A stretch of DNA of 64,000 nucleotides from NCBI GenBank assembly GCA_032158295.1, contig CM063252.1, positions 13,199,164-13,263,163 of the forward strand, written 5' to 3'. The DNA is from Pycnopodia helianthoides. Its lineage: Eukaryota; Echinodermata; Asteroidea; Forcipulatida; Asteriidae. A program made the translations under genes and the position numbers. Of the stretch, positions 13,701 through 23,077 are shown one piece after another; position 1 is the stretch's first letter; each line of letters opens with the position of its first letter. Under the pieces are notes generated by a model, which saw only the letters and a list, made by a program, of their open reading frames with translations, was not told the origin of the DNA and did not search any database.

Positions 13701-16700
13701 TGGAGAATTTGGTACTGTAGGCCTAGATTTACAGGTCATTGCAGGTCGTGGCCTTGGTTCCCCTTCAAAAGTTTCCCAAAGTTTCCAATGGAAGTGCCTT
13801 TTGCAAAAAGAAAATGGCCTTGCCCTCTCAAAGGAAAAATCTCAGGCCTGGTACTGTAACCAGTTTGATTGTTTTCCTGAACCGCAGGACAGTACCCTCA
13901 TCGTAACAGGATCGGCGGATCGTAACGTCAAGATCTGGGGTCTTGATTTCGGTGACTGCCACCGGTCCATGTTCGCCCACGATGACAGCATCATGAGCCT
14001 TCAGTTCGTCCCCAAGACTCATCTCTTCTTTAGCGCCGGCAAAGATAAGAAGATCAAGCAGTGGGATGCCGATCACTTTGAGCTGATCACAACGTTAGAG
14101 GTAAAGATATGATAGCAGCCACAATCGGCTTGTACGAAAATGCTCATATCAGCTGCAAACGTCCGTAAGAGTTGACCTACTTCCATTCACAGAAAGAGGT
14201 CGTAGTGAAAGTCACGTCCAGAATTGTCATTATCCATTGTTCCCCATGTTTTAGCAAATATTTTCATTTCCAAAACGAAACCAAATTTACGTTTCCGATT
14301 ATTTTTAAAGGCATTTGTGCTGACAAAATAGAGTACAAATGTTATGTGTGGGTGTATTTATTGTGAGGATTATACAGAAATGATTGGTCTCTAAAGGGTT
14401 AAAGAGGGGGGAAAGGTCTGAGTATACACACATCGAGGTAAGGGCAAAAACCAAATAACATGCATGTCTTGGTTAGAGAGACACTATTTCATTTATTACC
14501 TCAAGAGCTAGGCTTAATACAATCCCTAAGAAGTCAACATGGTTGTATTTAACCGGTCTCATTCTAATCACTACCTTCTATGCCAACCTTTCCAAGCACC
14601 AGTTAAAGTAATCTGCTTATTTTGTGAAACTGTGCACTTGATCAGAGCCCCAATCATAGAGCATTATTGATTGGAGTGTTGAAATGTCACTCCACCCAGC
14701 TCCTTCGAATCACAACTCCTAATGTTGTTTCTGTTCCGGACGATGTTTTGTCAATAACATCTCTTTCTGTTTTGTTAAAGGGCCATCATGCTGAAGTTTG
14801 GTGTCTCGCTGTAAGCCCAAACGGCAATTTCCTGGTAAGAATTTGTATTTGATTACGATTTTTAAATTTTGTTTGAAATTTTCTGAATTTTTGTTAGTAA
14901 CGACTTCAATTTTAAGAGAAGGTTCAGGGACTCTGTACTAGACCCTTTTTTGAGCCACAAGTTATGTATTTCGTTGTTTTTCCCATTTGCATTGCCAAGA
15001 GGGAGATGAATGTTTTTGATACCCTAGACTGGACCATTCCACATATCTAAGAGGGGGGTAGGGGGGTCAGTTCCCAGGGTTGTGGGTTTTTTTTGTTTAT
15101 GGGCTGGGAAAAAATATTACGACTGTACCCAGAGTACAAAATCTGCTACATGTTTTAGCATCAGGGTCAACACAGCCCACACACATCCAAACCCTCTGCT
15201 AAACAGCTAACTACTTCTTATATAGCGCATTTTACAATAACGTATCAAAGCGCTTTACATTAGTGCCCTGGTCATTGGGCCAATAGCATTCCTGTAATCT
15301 TTCTCAGCTCCCTGGGGAGTATACAGCCCTGGGCTGCCGTGGCGCTCTGAAGGCTTTTTCATACACAATATCAACCTCTACCCTCACAGGTACCCATTTA
15401 TTGTATCTGGTGGTGCCGTTGATGTCTGGCAGGCACTCTGAGCAGCTCTGTGGCTCCCAGCAACCCCCAAATAAAAAGCACATTAAAAAAAAAACACAGT
15501 TGCACTTATCGCTGAGAGAGGGTGTTTGCATCTGTGTTTCTGGCAGTGGTTGCTGAACACGCTCCAGCACTTTTAGAAAACCATTAGAAGGTGCTACATA
15601 AACGGGTCTCATAACTCAAAACATAGCTCTGCTTATCCTGGTGGAAAACAAGAAATGTGGGCTTTGATACCCCCCCTAAGGTTGATACCCCCAGGTTGAT
15701 ACCCCCAAGGTTGATACCCCAAGGTTGATACCCCCAAGGTTGATACCCCCAAGGTTGATACCCCCAAGGTTGATACCCCCAAGGTTGATACCCCAAGGTT
15801 GATACCCCCAAGGTTGATACCCCCAAGGTTTATACCCCCAAGGTTGATACCCCCAAGGTTGATACCCCCAAGGCTGATACCCCCCAAGGTTGATACCCCC
15901 AAGGTTGATACCCCCAAGGTTGATACCCCCAAGGTTGATACCCCAAGGTTGATACCCCCAAGGTTGATACCCCCAAGGTTTATACCCCCAAGGTTGATAC
16001 CCCAAGGTTGATACCCCTCAAGGTTGATACCCCCAAGGTTGATACCTCCCAAGGGGTGTGATAAAGTGCAAGATAAGAACCCAGTTTTATTATAATCATG
16101 TTTTTGTTTTTGACACTCTAGGTGTCCGGGTCACATGACAAGTCACTGCGTCTCTGGGAGAGGACGCAAGAGCCTCTGATTCTTGAGGAGGAGAGGGAGA
16201 TGGAGAGAGAGAAGGTTGCTGAGGAGGCCATCGCTCACGAAGAGCAACAAGTGGTAAGAATCCACTCCGTTGTTAATTGTAGTCTAATTTTATGGCTGAA
16301 GACTGGTTTAACACTTCTGGTGATATCAAATTTGGAGGGAATTTTGATGACGGAATAATCAGTACGCACTGTTTTTCCAATTTTGATGACAAAAATTTTC
16401 TTAATTTTTGCTTTTGAGTGACACAAGTAAAGTTTTCTTGAAATAAGATTTTTTCTTGTTTCAAGGATACCTTTTTGAACAGTGAAGACCAGCACCAAAG
16501 ACTTGTGTACTTGAGACCAAGGCATCAAGACTTTGCAAGACGAAAAACAATTGTTACAGTTTTATGTCAACATTGGTCAATAAACTGCATTCTTTAAATC
16601 TGTTTTTTTTATTGTTGATTGGGTGTAGCTTCCAGGTCGGGTCTCATCGAGTGAGGTAGGCACAGCCGGGAGGAAGACCGTGGAGACGGTTAAAGCAGCA

Positions 16701-19700
16701 GAGAGAATCATGGAGGCTCTGGAGCTGTACAAAGAAGAGACTGCCAAGGAGAAAGAGCATCGAGAGATTCAGCAGGCTCATAAGAAAGCGGTAAGAGCCA
16801 TCTCTCAATTGGGATGCACTTTTTTTTTAAATTTATCCCAAATGTGGACACCCTTTTTTGAAGTTCTTTGTAAAATTGTGGTATTATGGCTAATATATTT
16901 GGAAAATTATAGCTGTGCTTTGTAACCGCTGGTGTACTCCCAAACTGCTCTTTCATTTATGGCGTGTTGTGGCCGAGCAGATAAGAACACCGGACTCAAG
17001 CTCTGTTGTTTCTGATCAGCAGAGTGTGGGTTCGAGTCCCGGTCGTGACACTTGTGTCCTTAAGCAAGACACTTAACCATTATTGCTGCGTCCTTCGGGT
17101 GGGACGTAAAGCCGTAGGTCCCGTGTGTTGTGTAATGCACGTAAAAGAACCCAGTGCGCTTATCGTACAGAGAAGGGGTTCGCCTCGGTGTTCCTGGTTT
17201 GATCGGCAGCATATTGCGCCTCAGCACCTTGTAAACCATTACATGGTGCTATAGGAATAGGTCTCATACTTCAAAACGCAGCTCCACATACCTTGCAACA
17301 AAAAATACTGAGCGCTTTGAGATGCCCATCGGGTGTGATAAAGCGCTATAAGAACGACATATTATTATTTTTTAATATTCATAAAATTGTAAAGTGTTCA
17401 ATAAAGGTTTTTTGTTTATTTTGAAATACATCTTTCCTTAATTACAGATCCCACCCATGAAAATGCATCCCATTCTTCAGGCATATGGAAAAATATCGGT
17501 AAGTAGAATAAATTAATATCATCAAAATTATCAAGGGTTCATCCTGACCTGGGGTTTGGTTTAAATTTCATCCTCATTCGTGGCGTGTCGTGGCCGAGTT
17601 CACCGGACCCAAGCTCTGGTGTTTTCAGCAGCACAGTGTGGGTTCAAATCCCAGTCATGACACTTGTGCCCTTGAGCAAGGCACTAGTGTGCATTCTGCT
17701 CTACCAGCCAGGCTCCTAGTGGATGATACCCATGCCTACATCCTTACGGACTGTGAAGGGGGTAACCCTGTTTCAGCCCCAGGAGTAGGTGGCACCGTGC
17801 CCCTGGTGACCATTGATTTGGGTGAACAGCCCAAATCAGTTAAGTGTAGCCCTCACCTTGAAGTGGCCGTTCGGCCTTGTGAGTAAGGCGATACCTCATT
17901 TAAAAAAACATTTTAAAAAGTATGCCTGTGAATTTTATTTTTTCTTCGAGGCTCTGGCATGTCTGGAAGCACCGAGTATACAGTGCTCATCACACATCGG
18001 TGAAGGGCGATTGAACCAAAGTTAATACAAGTAATCTTCATTAATACAGTTGACCCTGGTTATAACAAGATTGCAGGGACTGGCCAAATTACCTCTTTAT
18101 AAACAGGGACGCTGTTATAAAGGGGACAGCAAAACATAAAGCAGAAATGAGATTCTGGATTTCAGAATGTATTCTTTATTTATTGAAGCAGAACCTCTTT
18201 ATGGCAGTGCTCTTTTAAATGAGGGCTGACTGTAGTTTAATTTGGAAAGGTACTTATAATTTTGTACTCTGTATGAAATGGGGGAAGTGGATTTTTTGGG
18301 GGGGAGCTGCAGAATTATTTATAGTTTTTTTAATAGCATCTTAAAGGAACATTACAGAATTGGTAATTGTAAAATATACTTTTGATCACAGATTTACATA
18401 AAACTTACACGGTCTAATGATGATGATAGTAGAAAACTTCCCTTGAAATATTTCTGTCTGAAATGCCACATTTGATGAGAAATTAATAAACTAATTTTCC
18501 GATTGGAGTTTATCGCTCAGTGAGCGTTTTATTCATTTGTTGAATCTATATGATTTCATGCAAATGTGTAATCGGTTTTTCACTATTTTCTCGTGACCCA
18601 GATGACCGATTGATCTCAAACCTGTACAGGTTTGTCAGTTTATGTATATGGTGGATTACATAAAGTGCTTACACTGCCAGCAACTGTTTTGTTAGCAAAA
18701 ACCAATTCTGTAATGTTCCTTTAATGTTGTTTTAAATGATGGCTGTAAAGATGGAAAGATTATACTGGATGCCGTCTTGCAAATTATAACAAAAAATTAT
18801 GTAAAGCAAAAAAAGGATGATTTAAGAACCTTTTGTTTTTTGCAGCCCACAAGATATGTCCTTGATGTCATCAGGAAAGTCAAATCAAGGTACGTTGAGT
18901 AGCGTGTGACCTACAACCTAAAGTGTCATCTTGCGTGTGTAGACCCTTCTCAGATGACAATTTTTTACAAACGCGTGTCTCGACACGTGTTACTAGAACT
19001 GCACAAACATGTGCCCCGAAATGCAATACACGTGCGTATTCTACATGTGCATAGTACTCCAGCAAGGTGAACCTCCAGCGTTGCTCTAGAAATGTGGCAT
19101 CAATGAGAAGGGTCTTTAGCTCTTCTTCAAGGGCACAGATTTTGAATGAAACTGTTTTATTCCGATTTGATAGCACTGCTTAAGCACATCAAATTCACTT
19201 GAAGCGCCAATTTAATTTTTTGCTCAGTAAAATACCATGTCATGAGAGCTGTTTGTAATGGGTTCTCCGAATCAGAGCTGTGTATTGAGGGAGTTGCAAC
19301 ATGGAGGAACCAGTTTTCTTTGGTCGCATTGTTGCTAGATGCCATTTTCAGTCCGAATGTAGCACAAGTCATGTGCATTCTAGTCTGGCACCACCCTGTG
19401 TGCGCACATTTGTTGTTTTTTTTTACTAAAAATGGCTTCAAATCACAAGTTGTAGCAGCACTCTCAATATACGGCTCTGCCCCTATCAATATATGCATCT
19501 ACCTAGGCATGCAACTTCTCAGATGATCGGTTGATTTTCTTTCTTTTTTTCTTTTTGGTTAAGTGTCTTACAAAAACTGGAAAAAAACTTTACAAAGTAT
19601 GTGTGCTGAGCATTCTGCTCATTTTGTGCCCAAAACAGAGTAGCATGTCTTGAATCTGCTCAAAATAAGGCCATGTCCAATATGGCGGCTATGGCTACGG

Positions 19701-22688
19701 CTATGAAGCATAGGCTGCACTTTGCAACACCCTCAGAATCAGCCGTAGCCCTAGCCGTCAGTTGGGACACAGCCTAATAGACCCTTCCCATGAAATATGT
19801 AAATTGAACATCGCACGTGTGCACTCTCCCTACTGGTTGGCAAAATGACCGACCATCACGCCTTCTTGTATAAGACTGATGGTGGCGTGACGCACACGGG
19901 TTTGTGCGTCTGCCTAGTGCACAACTTAATGGAGTTTGCCAACCACCAGTGTCTGTGTGCATGCGTGAATGTGATCAGCATATTTCATGGGAAAGGTCCA
20001 TTATTTGATGCTCCAAATTAAAGTAAAGTCATGAGACTCTTGTGGGATGAATATTCTTATTCCTGTCTGGTTTTGCAGTGAGTTGGAGGAGTCACTATTG
20101 GTAATACCCTTCAGCTATGTCCTAGACCTTCTACCGTTACTAGAGACCTTCATTGATTCAGGCTGGCAGGTGGAGTTATCTTGCAGGTGTCTCCTCTTCC
20201 TACTCAGGTAAAACACTTTCAAAACATGGAGTTTGTTGGAAGTAACTATTACTTTTGACTGGCACCCCTGAACAAAGATATTGACAAAATAGGGAGACCG
20301 CCAACATAGGGCTAGATAGCTCAGTTGGTAGAGCACCGGTACATTAATCCGGAGGTCGTTGGTTCGAATCCCGCTCTAGTCAATTTTTCTTTGTTCAACC
20401 CCAAACCATTTGAAATTTACCCAGTCAGTTTCCCTTGTGGTTCATTACTTGTCATTATTACTAGTGAACTTGCAGGTACCGATACAACATCATGTCGTCG
20501 GCTCGGGTCTATAAGGTTGTTAAAGTGCAGTTTGTATGGATTTCATAAAATTGGTTTTGAATATTTTTTGTAATCCTGCTAAATGGAGTATATTGATCGC
20601 GGGTGGTCTCCGAAGTAATTGCTTAGCAAAAAAGAAACATACACTTTCTAAGAAAAACATTAATTGGTAGAGTTTGATTTAGTTTTTTTCAAATAATAAA
20701 AATACGCATTTTTCATTTAATGTCCTTTTGATCATTACAGATGTAAAATTGCAATTAATGACCTTATAGCACTGGGCCGACGATGTGTAAATATCTTATG
20801 GGAGGAGTGTTGGCTCTGACAAGAGCCGGTGTTGTGGCCATGACGTTTCAAACAGTATACTCTGTCTGTTTTCGGGAGAGTTTTTAATCTAGCCAGAATA
20901 ATGTTGAACTTATTTCCATTGTGTGTTTTTTTTTACATTTCCATTGATATGTTATTTTTGCTTATTTAATTTGTACATAATCATAATTTCATATCCCTTG
21001 TGCTGTGTATTTGATTTTTTGTGAATGCCTTTAATCATCTTCTTAGGCTTTGTATAAAATTGTCTTTTATTGTTGGTATTGAAATTATTATTACTCAAAC
21101 TGATGCATTATCTCTGTCCATTAACACCTAATCATCATTTCATTTCTTTTTTTATGAAAAATTAAAATAATAATACTTAAATAATTTTTGAAATATGCCC
21201 ACATTAAATATATAACACATTTTATCATGGTTGTGTGTTACATTGTGACTTAATGAGCCCTCATTTGCAAACAGTTGTGGTACCTTGGAGATGCTTCTAC
21301 ATTTTTGTGTTTGCATACTTTAGACCATGTAACCTTTGTTTACAATAAGAGTGACCTTGTAAATTCTAGAGAATTTCATGGCAGGCAAGATACTACACTG
21401 TTCATATGGGAAGTTTTACGTTTTGTGACATACATGAAATTACCACATAAACTCAAGAGTTATAAATATTACAGCTGAATTTTTTTTGAGATGATCCCCC
21501 CTTTCTTAAATTCAAAATTTAATAAAAATCAGACAGTGCAATCTCCACAAAATATTGGATTTTTACGTTTTCTTCCATTGTGTACAAATCACACCTGTAG
21601 GAAGTCCAGGCTCTGTGGCTCTAATACATCGTCTATTATACAAAATATTTACAAAACTTATTTTTGGAATTGTGTCGTTAGGGTGCACCATGGTCAGATC
21701 ACATCCAGCCAAGCTTTGTTACCAATCATTGACAAGGTACGCAGCAGCTCCATGAGACAGGTACATCATCTCAGGGTAAGTTGGCAGTCTGGTCGGCGTT
21801 GTGGTTGCTTGCCCCGCCTGCCACCTGTAGGATCCCCGGCTTCAAATCCCGCCCGGGGCACTACGTGGATTGGGTTTTCAGTCCCTACCTGATTGCGTGG
21901 GTTTTCCCTGGAATAGTTATCGGGGTTTTCCTTCCACATCTAAAACTGAAACTTCCTTCCTTTGTCTTCTCCCCATGGGATTCTTGGCTAGTATAGTGAT
22001 TAAGTTCGCTTTTCTGAGAATCCTTGGCTTCACAACCAGAATAGAATTACTTAATAGTAATAAAAGTCAAGAGCACCAACTCATACAGTCCCGATTTCAG
22101 TGGGAAGTTTTATTTTATCAGCCATTCTGAACCAGCTACTCCTATAGGGTCATAGATTGTTTTTTTACAACTAATGCACATTTATTGGCAAAGTTATGAA
22201 GAAAGATACAATAAAATAAAGAAAGATACAATAAAAGTAGCATATGAAAGTTTCAGCTGAATGCAGTGTCTACTGGCTGAGAAAACAGCCAAAAACTTAC
22301 AAGGTATTTTTACACATACGTCGAATCCATCCATGATTAGTGAGGTGACAGTGGGTACCAACCGCATCTCTGGCCGCTGCATTCGCAAATGGGCAGCGAT
22401 CCTCAGAAATCCTGAGAAACAGAACCTAAGTTTGTGCACCAGACTGCTCGGCCTAAATGCTCCACAAGTCTGATAACTCACATTTTCTTCTGGCAGTGCT
22501 TAACCTGTACTCCAAATTTTCCGTTTGTGTTCCAGGACCAAATAGGTTTCAATCTTGCCGGTCTACAATTCCTCCATCGCGAGGTGGAGTCAAGAAGTGA
22601 TGTTCAGCTTTTTGGAGATGCCACTGTCAAGATGAAAGAGAAGAAGAAGAAGAAACGGAAGCTCATGCTCACCATGGCGACCAGCTAA
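341..22688 (+). CDS. WDR3: WD repeat-containing protein 3 (UtpB / SSU processome), 23 coding exons
   Basis: WDR3 (yeast Utp12/Dip2) is a nucleolar UtpB subunit of the small-subunit processome, needed for 18S rRNA maturation. Coding exons: 341-511, 1292-1504, 2529-2647, 3686-3764, 4120-4215, 4624-4719, 5530-5631, 6725-6822, 7565-7668, 8579-8815, 9775-9868, 10230-10331, 10915-11142, 12192-12248, 13888-14100, 14781-14834, 16122-16253, 16629-16790, 17448-17498, 18846-18889, 20079-20207, 21682-21775, 22536-22688. All junctions are GT-AG and all phases agree except at exon 9. The N-terminus [10 protein letters not shown] matches the family. WD-repeat blades with GH...WD and [13 protein letters not shown] signatures run to about residue 700, followed by an acidic/coiled stretch (about 700-790) and a C-terminal Utp12 domain (about 800-900). 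The tail is lysine-rich (KEKKKKKRK). The exons sum to 2828 nt, one short of 943 codons, and human WDR3 is 943 aa. The missing base lies near the end of exon 9, where an in-frame TAA appears. Confidence 0.96.
522..847. mobile_element. MITE with TTAA target duplication (family A, copy 1)
   Basis: TTAA at 518-521 and 848-851 flanks an element with imperfect inverted ends (AGGTATTGTACACTTTTGGT on the left, the complement of ACCAATATTGTACAGGGCCT on the right). A close copy is at 60382-60714. It lies only 6 bases inside WDR3 intron 1. Confidence 0.75.
1100..1240 (+). mobile_element. tRNA-like SINE fragment
   Basis: GATGGTGTAGTGGTAAGAC resembles an A box and GGTTCGAATCTC a B box, about 45 bases apart. 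A non-tRNA tail follows. No cloverleaf acceptor stem closes, so this looks like a tRNA-derived SINE rather than a functional tRNA. It is in WDR3 intron 1. Confidence 0.45.
1505..2190 (+). repeat. Minisatellite, unit about 14-15 bp (GTGAGTATTGATT)
   Basis: About 45 degenerate tandem copies of GAGTATTGATTGTG / GTGGAGTATTGATT. The array begins exactly at the 5' splice site of WDR3 exon 2 (GTGAGT at 1505), so the working donor is the first unit and more than twenty later units repeat GTGAGT. Confidence 0.95.
2227..2340 (+). repeat. Dispersed repeat fragment (family with 11680-11900 and 22190-22440)
   Basis: AAAGAAAGATACAATAAAA followed by AGTTTCAGCTGAA is shared with the copy at 22190-22440, and in reverse complement with 11680-11900. 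It is a truncated copy in WDR3 intron 2. Confidence 0.5.
2663..2925 (+). mobile_element. tRNA-Leu-like SINE, degenerate copy
   Basis: The head has GGCCGA...AAGAGCACCGGAC, then GGGTTCGAGTCC and a tail with AAGAACCCAGAACACTTATCG. Both match better copies at 16961-17368 and 53071-53470. Many substitutions suggest an old insertion in WDR3 intron 3. Confidence 0.75.
3139..3312 (+). mobile_element. tRNA-derived SINE, second family
   Basis: GGGCGAGATAGCTAAGTTGG (A-box region) and GGGATTCAAGTCC (B box) are followed by a TTCAACCCAAAATTATTAAAA tail with CCCAGCCAGTTTCCCTTGT. The same head and tail occur at 11976-12136 and 20265-20455. It is in WDR3 intron 3. Confidence 0.75.
3889..4096. mobile_element. 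MITE with GTCGTCGTGATCAC ends
   Basis: The left end CTGTCGTCGTGATCACAG pairs with the right end CTATGATCACGACGACGG as an inverted repeat. The interior (GATGTGACGG, GGTGAGAGTTCAT) is shared with 6105-6290. It is in WDR3 intron 4, just before exon 5. Confidence 0.6.
4726..4985 (+). mobile_element. 3' end of a CR1/L2-like LINE (reverse transcriptase C-terminus)
   Basis: The frame ending at the TAA at 4859-4861 reads [19 protein letters not shown] then [10 protein letters not shown], typical of the last residues of CR1/L2-type non-LTR retrotransposon ORF2 proteins (pattern F-A-P-W-N-LP-IR...FK-LKTHLF). It is followed by a tail with GCGCTATACAAGTG and ATTATTATTAAT. It is 5'-truncated within WDR3 intron 6, directly after the exon 6 donor. 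Confidence 0.65.
6105..6290. mobile_element. Diverged relative of the 3889-4096 MITE
   Basis: It shares GATGTGACGG and TTGGTGAGAGTTCAT with the element at 3889-4096, and its ends GGGGCTGT and ACAGCCCC are inverted repeats. It is in WDR3 intron 7. Confidence 0.5.
7372..7430 (+). pseudogene. Relic partial copy of WDR3 exon 7
   Basis: AAACAGGCATGCCAGTGTGT followed by AGGTCCCTC and ACGGACTGCACAGGAAGG matches two blocks of WDR3 exon 7 (5530-5631), with the middle about 36 bases of the exon missing. The upstream AAACAG resembles the exon 7 acceptor. It lies between exons 8 and 9, so it is a duplicated, decayed exon and not part of the transcript I infer. Confidence 0.7.
7698..7731. repeat. (TAA)n microsatellite
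   Basis: About ten perfect TAA units, directly downstream of WDR3 exon 9. Confidence 0.95.
7787..8197. mobile_element. MITE with CAGGGCTCGAA ends and CCTTA target duplication
   Basis: The left end CAGGGCTCGAATTT and right end AAATTCGAGCCCTG are perfect inverted repeats over 14 bases. The 5-bp direct repeat CCTTA flanks the element (7782-7786, 8198-8202). A second copy in the opposite orientation is at 58962-59342. No coding capacity. It is in WDR3 intron 9. Confidence 0.85.
9437..9640 (+). mobile_element. SINE tail fragment
   Basis: CATTCTGCTCTACCAGCC, CCCATGCCTACATCCTTACG and GTTTCAGCCCCAGGAGTAGG are shared with 17690-17890, where they follow a tRNA-Leu-like SINE head. Here the head is missing. 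It is in WDR3 intron 10. Confidence 0.6.
10521..10877 (+). mobile_element. tRNA-Leu-like SINE, 5'-truncated
   Basis: It begins at CAGCAGAGTATGGGTTCGAG and continues through CAAGACACTTAACCATTATT, AAAAGAACCCAGTGCACTTA and GAGCGCTATATAAGAAG. It ends 38 bases before WDR3 exon 13. Confidence 0.85.
11347..11676. mobile_element. MITE with CAGAGTTCTGCCCA ends
   Basis: AATCAGAGTTCTGCCCA on the left and TGGGCAGAACCCTGAT on the right are inverted repeats about 330 bp apart. Internal CCACCACTG repeats continue the hairpin. It is in WDR3 intron 13. Confidence 0.55.
11680..11905 (-). repeat. Dispersed repeat, inverted relative to 22190-22440
   Basis: GAGATGCGGTTGGTACCACT, TCACCTCC and TTTTCTCAGCAAGTAGACAC match the reverse complement of 22190-22440. 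This explains the small open frames here. Confidence 0.6.
11976..12136 (+). mobile_element. tRNA-derived SINE, second family
   Basis: GGGGCTAGATAGTCCAGTTGG and GGTTCAAATCCCGCTCCGG are the head; TTGTTCAACCCAAAATTAG and TTTCCCTTGTGGCTTATTGC are the tail. It is in WDR3 intron 13, about 55 bases before exon 14. Confidence 0.8.
13476..13890 (+). repeat. Two tandem ~205-bp units, each ending in a 3' splice site
   Basis: Units 13476-13680 and 13681-13890 share GGATTTTGGAG, GTAGGCCTAGA, CCTTGGTTCCCCTTCAAAAG and AACCAGTTTGATTGTTT, then (c/t)TGAACCGCAGGACAGT or CTTAAACTGCAGGACAGT. Only the second acceptor opens an in-frame exon (WDR3 exon 15). Part of the unit (CCCCTTCAAAAGTTTCCC ... AAAATGGCC) is also found at 60879-61009. 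Confidence 0.85.
15203..16075 (+). repeat. SINE-tail region interrupted by a 15-bp minisatellite
   Basis: 15203-15420 and 15495-15660 resemble degenerate SINE or LINE tails (AGCGCTTTACATTAGTGCCC; GCACTTATCGCTGAGAGAGG). At 15661-16055 there are about 25 copies of AAGGTTGATACCCCC. Immediately after the array GTGTGATAAAGTGCAAGATA resumes the SINE consensus. Because the unit is 15 bp, all frames stay open and give artefactual Gly-Ile-Asn-Leu or Pro-Arg-Leu-Ile repeat peptides on the two strands. These are not genes. The region lies in WDR3 intron 16. Confidence 0.85.
16961..17368 (+). mobile_element. tRNA-Leu-like SINE, near full length
   Basis: The head GTTGTGGCCGAGCAGATAAG, ACCGGACTCAAGCTCTG (the CTCAAGC anticodon loop resembles tRNA-Leu(CAA)) and GGGTTCGAGTCCCGG are followed by CAAGACACTTAACCATTATT, AAAAGAACCCAGTGCGCTTA and a GTGATAAAGCGCTATAAGAA end. 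It is in WDR3 intron 18. Confidence 0.9.
17578..17895 (+). mobile_element. tRNA-Leu-like SINE with alternative tail
   Basis: GTGTCGTGGCCGAGTTCACC, GGGTTCAAATCCCAG and GAGCAAGGCACTAGTG are joined to the CATTCTGCTCTACCAGCC...GGCCTTGTGAGTAAGGCGAT tail seen at 9437-9640. It may be a second subfamily or a composite. Confidence 0.75.
18045..18234. mobile_element. Tigger/pogo-like MITE, copy 1
   Basis: Ends TACAGTTGACCCTGGTTATA and GAGGGCTGACTGTA are inverted repeats; the interior has CTGGCCAAATTACCTCTTTA and GGACAGCAAAACA. Copies at 25793-25973 and 36218-36373 share this interior. TACAGTnGAnCCT termini with a TA target are typical of pogo/Tigger-derived elements. Confidence 0.75.
18345..18720. mobile_element. 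MITE with TTAA target duplication (family B, copy 1)
   Basis: TTAA at 18341-18344 and 18721-18724 flanks ends AGGAACATTACAGAATTGGT and ACCAATTCTGTAATGTTCCT, which are perfect inverted repeats of 20 bases. It contains GTTTATCGCTCAGTGAGCG. It is in WDR3 intron 19, just before exon 20. Confidence 0.9.
18940..19117. mobile_element. MITE with TAGACCCTTCTCA ends
   Basis: TAGACCCTTCTCAGATG and CAATGAGAAGGGTCTTTA are inverted repeats about 178 bp apart. The interior is rich in ACGTGT. It is in WDR3 intron 20. Confidence 0.6.
19666..19775. mobile_element. Short MITE with AAGGCCATGTCC ends
   Basis: AAGGCCATGTCC and GGGACACAGCCTAA form inverted ends about 110 bp apart. Internally GGCTATGGCTACGGCT pairs with AGCCGTAGCCCTAGCC. 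Confidence 0.55.
19775..20003. mobile_element. Foldback MITE with TAATAGACC ends
   Basis: TAGACCCTTCCCATGAAATATG and CATATTTCATGGGAAAGGTC are long inverted ends, and the interior also folds (GTTGGCAAA / TTTGCCAAC). A reverse-orientation relative lies at 43813-44025. It ends about 75 bases before WDR3 exon 21. Confidence 0.75.
20265..20455 (+). mobile_element. tRNA-derived SINE, second family (best copy)
   Basis: GGGCTAGATAGCTCAGTTGG, GGTTCGAATCCCGCTCTAG, TTGTTCAACCCCAAACC and TTTCCCTTGTGGTTCATTAC. It is preceded by GGGAGACCGCCAACATAGG, which also precedes the copy at 3139-3312. The reverse copy at 33620-33770 has the anticodon-loop triplet GTT, suggesting a tRNA-Asn-like ancestor. It is in WDR3 intron 21. 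Confidence 0.85.
21788..21970 (+). mobile_element. Third SINE-like repeat
   Basis: GGTCGGCGTTGTGGTTGCTT and CTTCAAATCCCGCCCGGGGC resemble a tRNA-like head. GGGTTTTCCCTGGAATAG and TCCTTCCACATCTAAAACTG resemble tails seen in many marine-invertebrate SINEs. It directly follows the WDR3 exon 22 donor. Confidence 0.55.
22190..22440 (+). repeat. Dispersed repeat (partner of 11680-11905)
   Basis: GAAAGATACAATAAAA appears twice, followed by GTTTCAGCTGAATGCAGTG, GGCTGAGAAAACAGCC and ACCAACCGCATCTCTGGCC. The reverse complement is recognisable at 11680-11905. It is in WDR3 intron 22. Confidence 0.6.
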
Positions 22689-23077
22689 AAAAAGGCAACA
22701 AATTTGACTTGTTCCTGTTCATTTTTTTATGTAACACATTTTGTTGCATTTTTTTTTTCTCCATATTACTTTTAACGTGAATTGTGTTGTTAATCCACCA
22801 TATCAAGTAGCATAAAAACCACATATTTGTACAAAACAAACCAATGATGTAAAAAGATTGATCTTTTAATAAGTTACCTTGCAAAAGAATGGAAACAGTA
22901 TCATATTTTCATGACAGCTTTCGTTCACAGACGACGCTAGTTAGTAATGTCATTGCCAAGTAATACCAGCTTCGTATCGATCAGGATTTTTGAGAATCAC
23001 CAAAATATCACCATGTGCTCTAGTAGATCCAAAGTGAGCATTGTTTCAACCTTTAGGTATAAGGAAATAGCTTTATC

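Noticed and set aside
15584..16052. Long open frames encoding Gly-Ile-Asn-Leu or Pro-Arg-Leu-Ile repeats
   Set aside because: They are produced by a 15-bp minisatellite that contains no stop in any of these frames; no splice or start context supports a protein.
20309..20383. Functional tRNA gene
   Set aside because: A and B boxes are present, but the acceptor stem pairs poorly and the segment continues into a tail shared with several other copies, so it is a SINE head.
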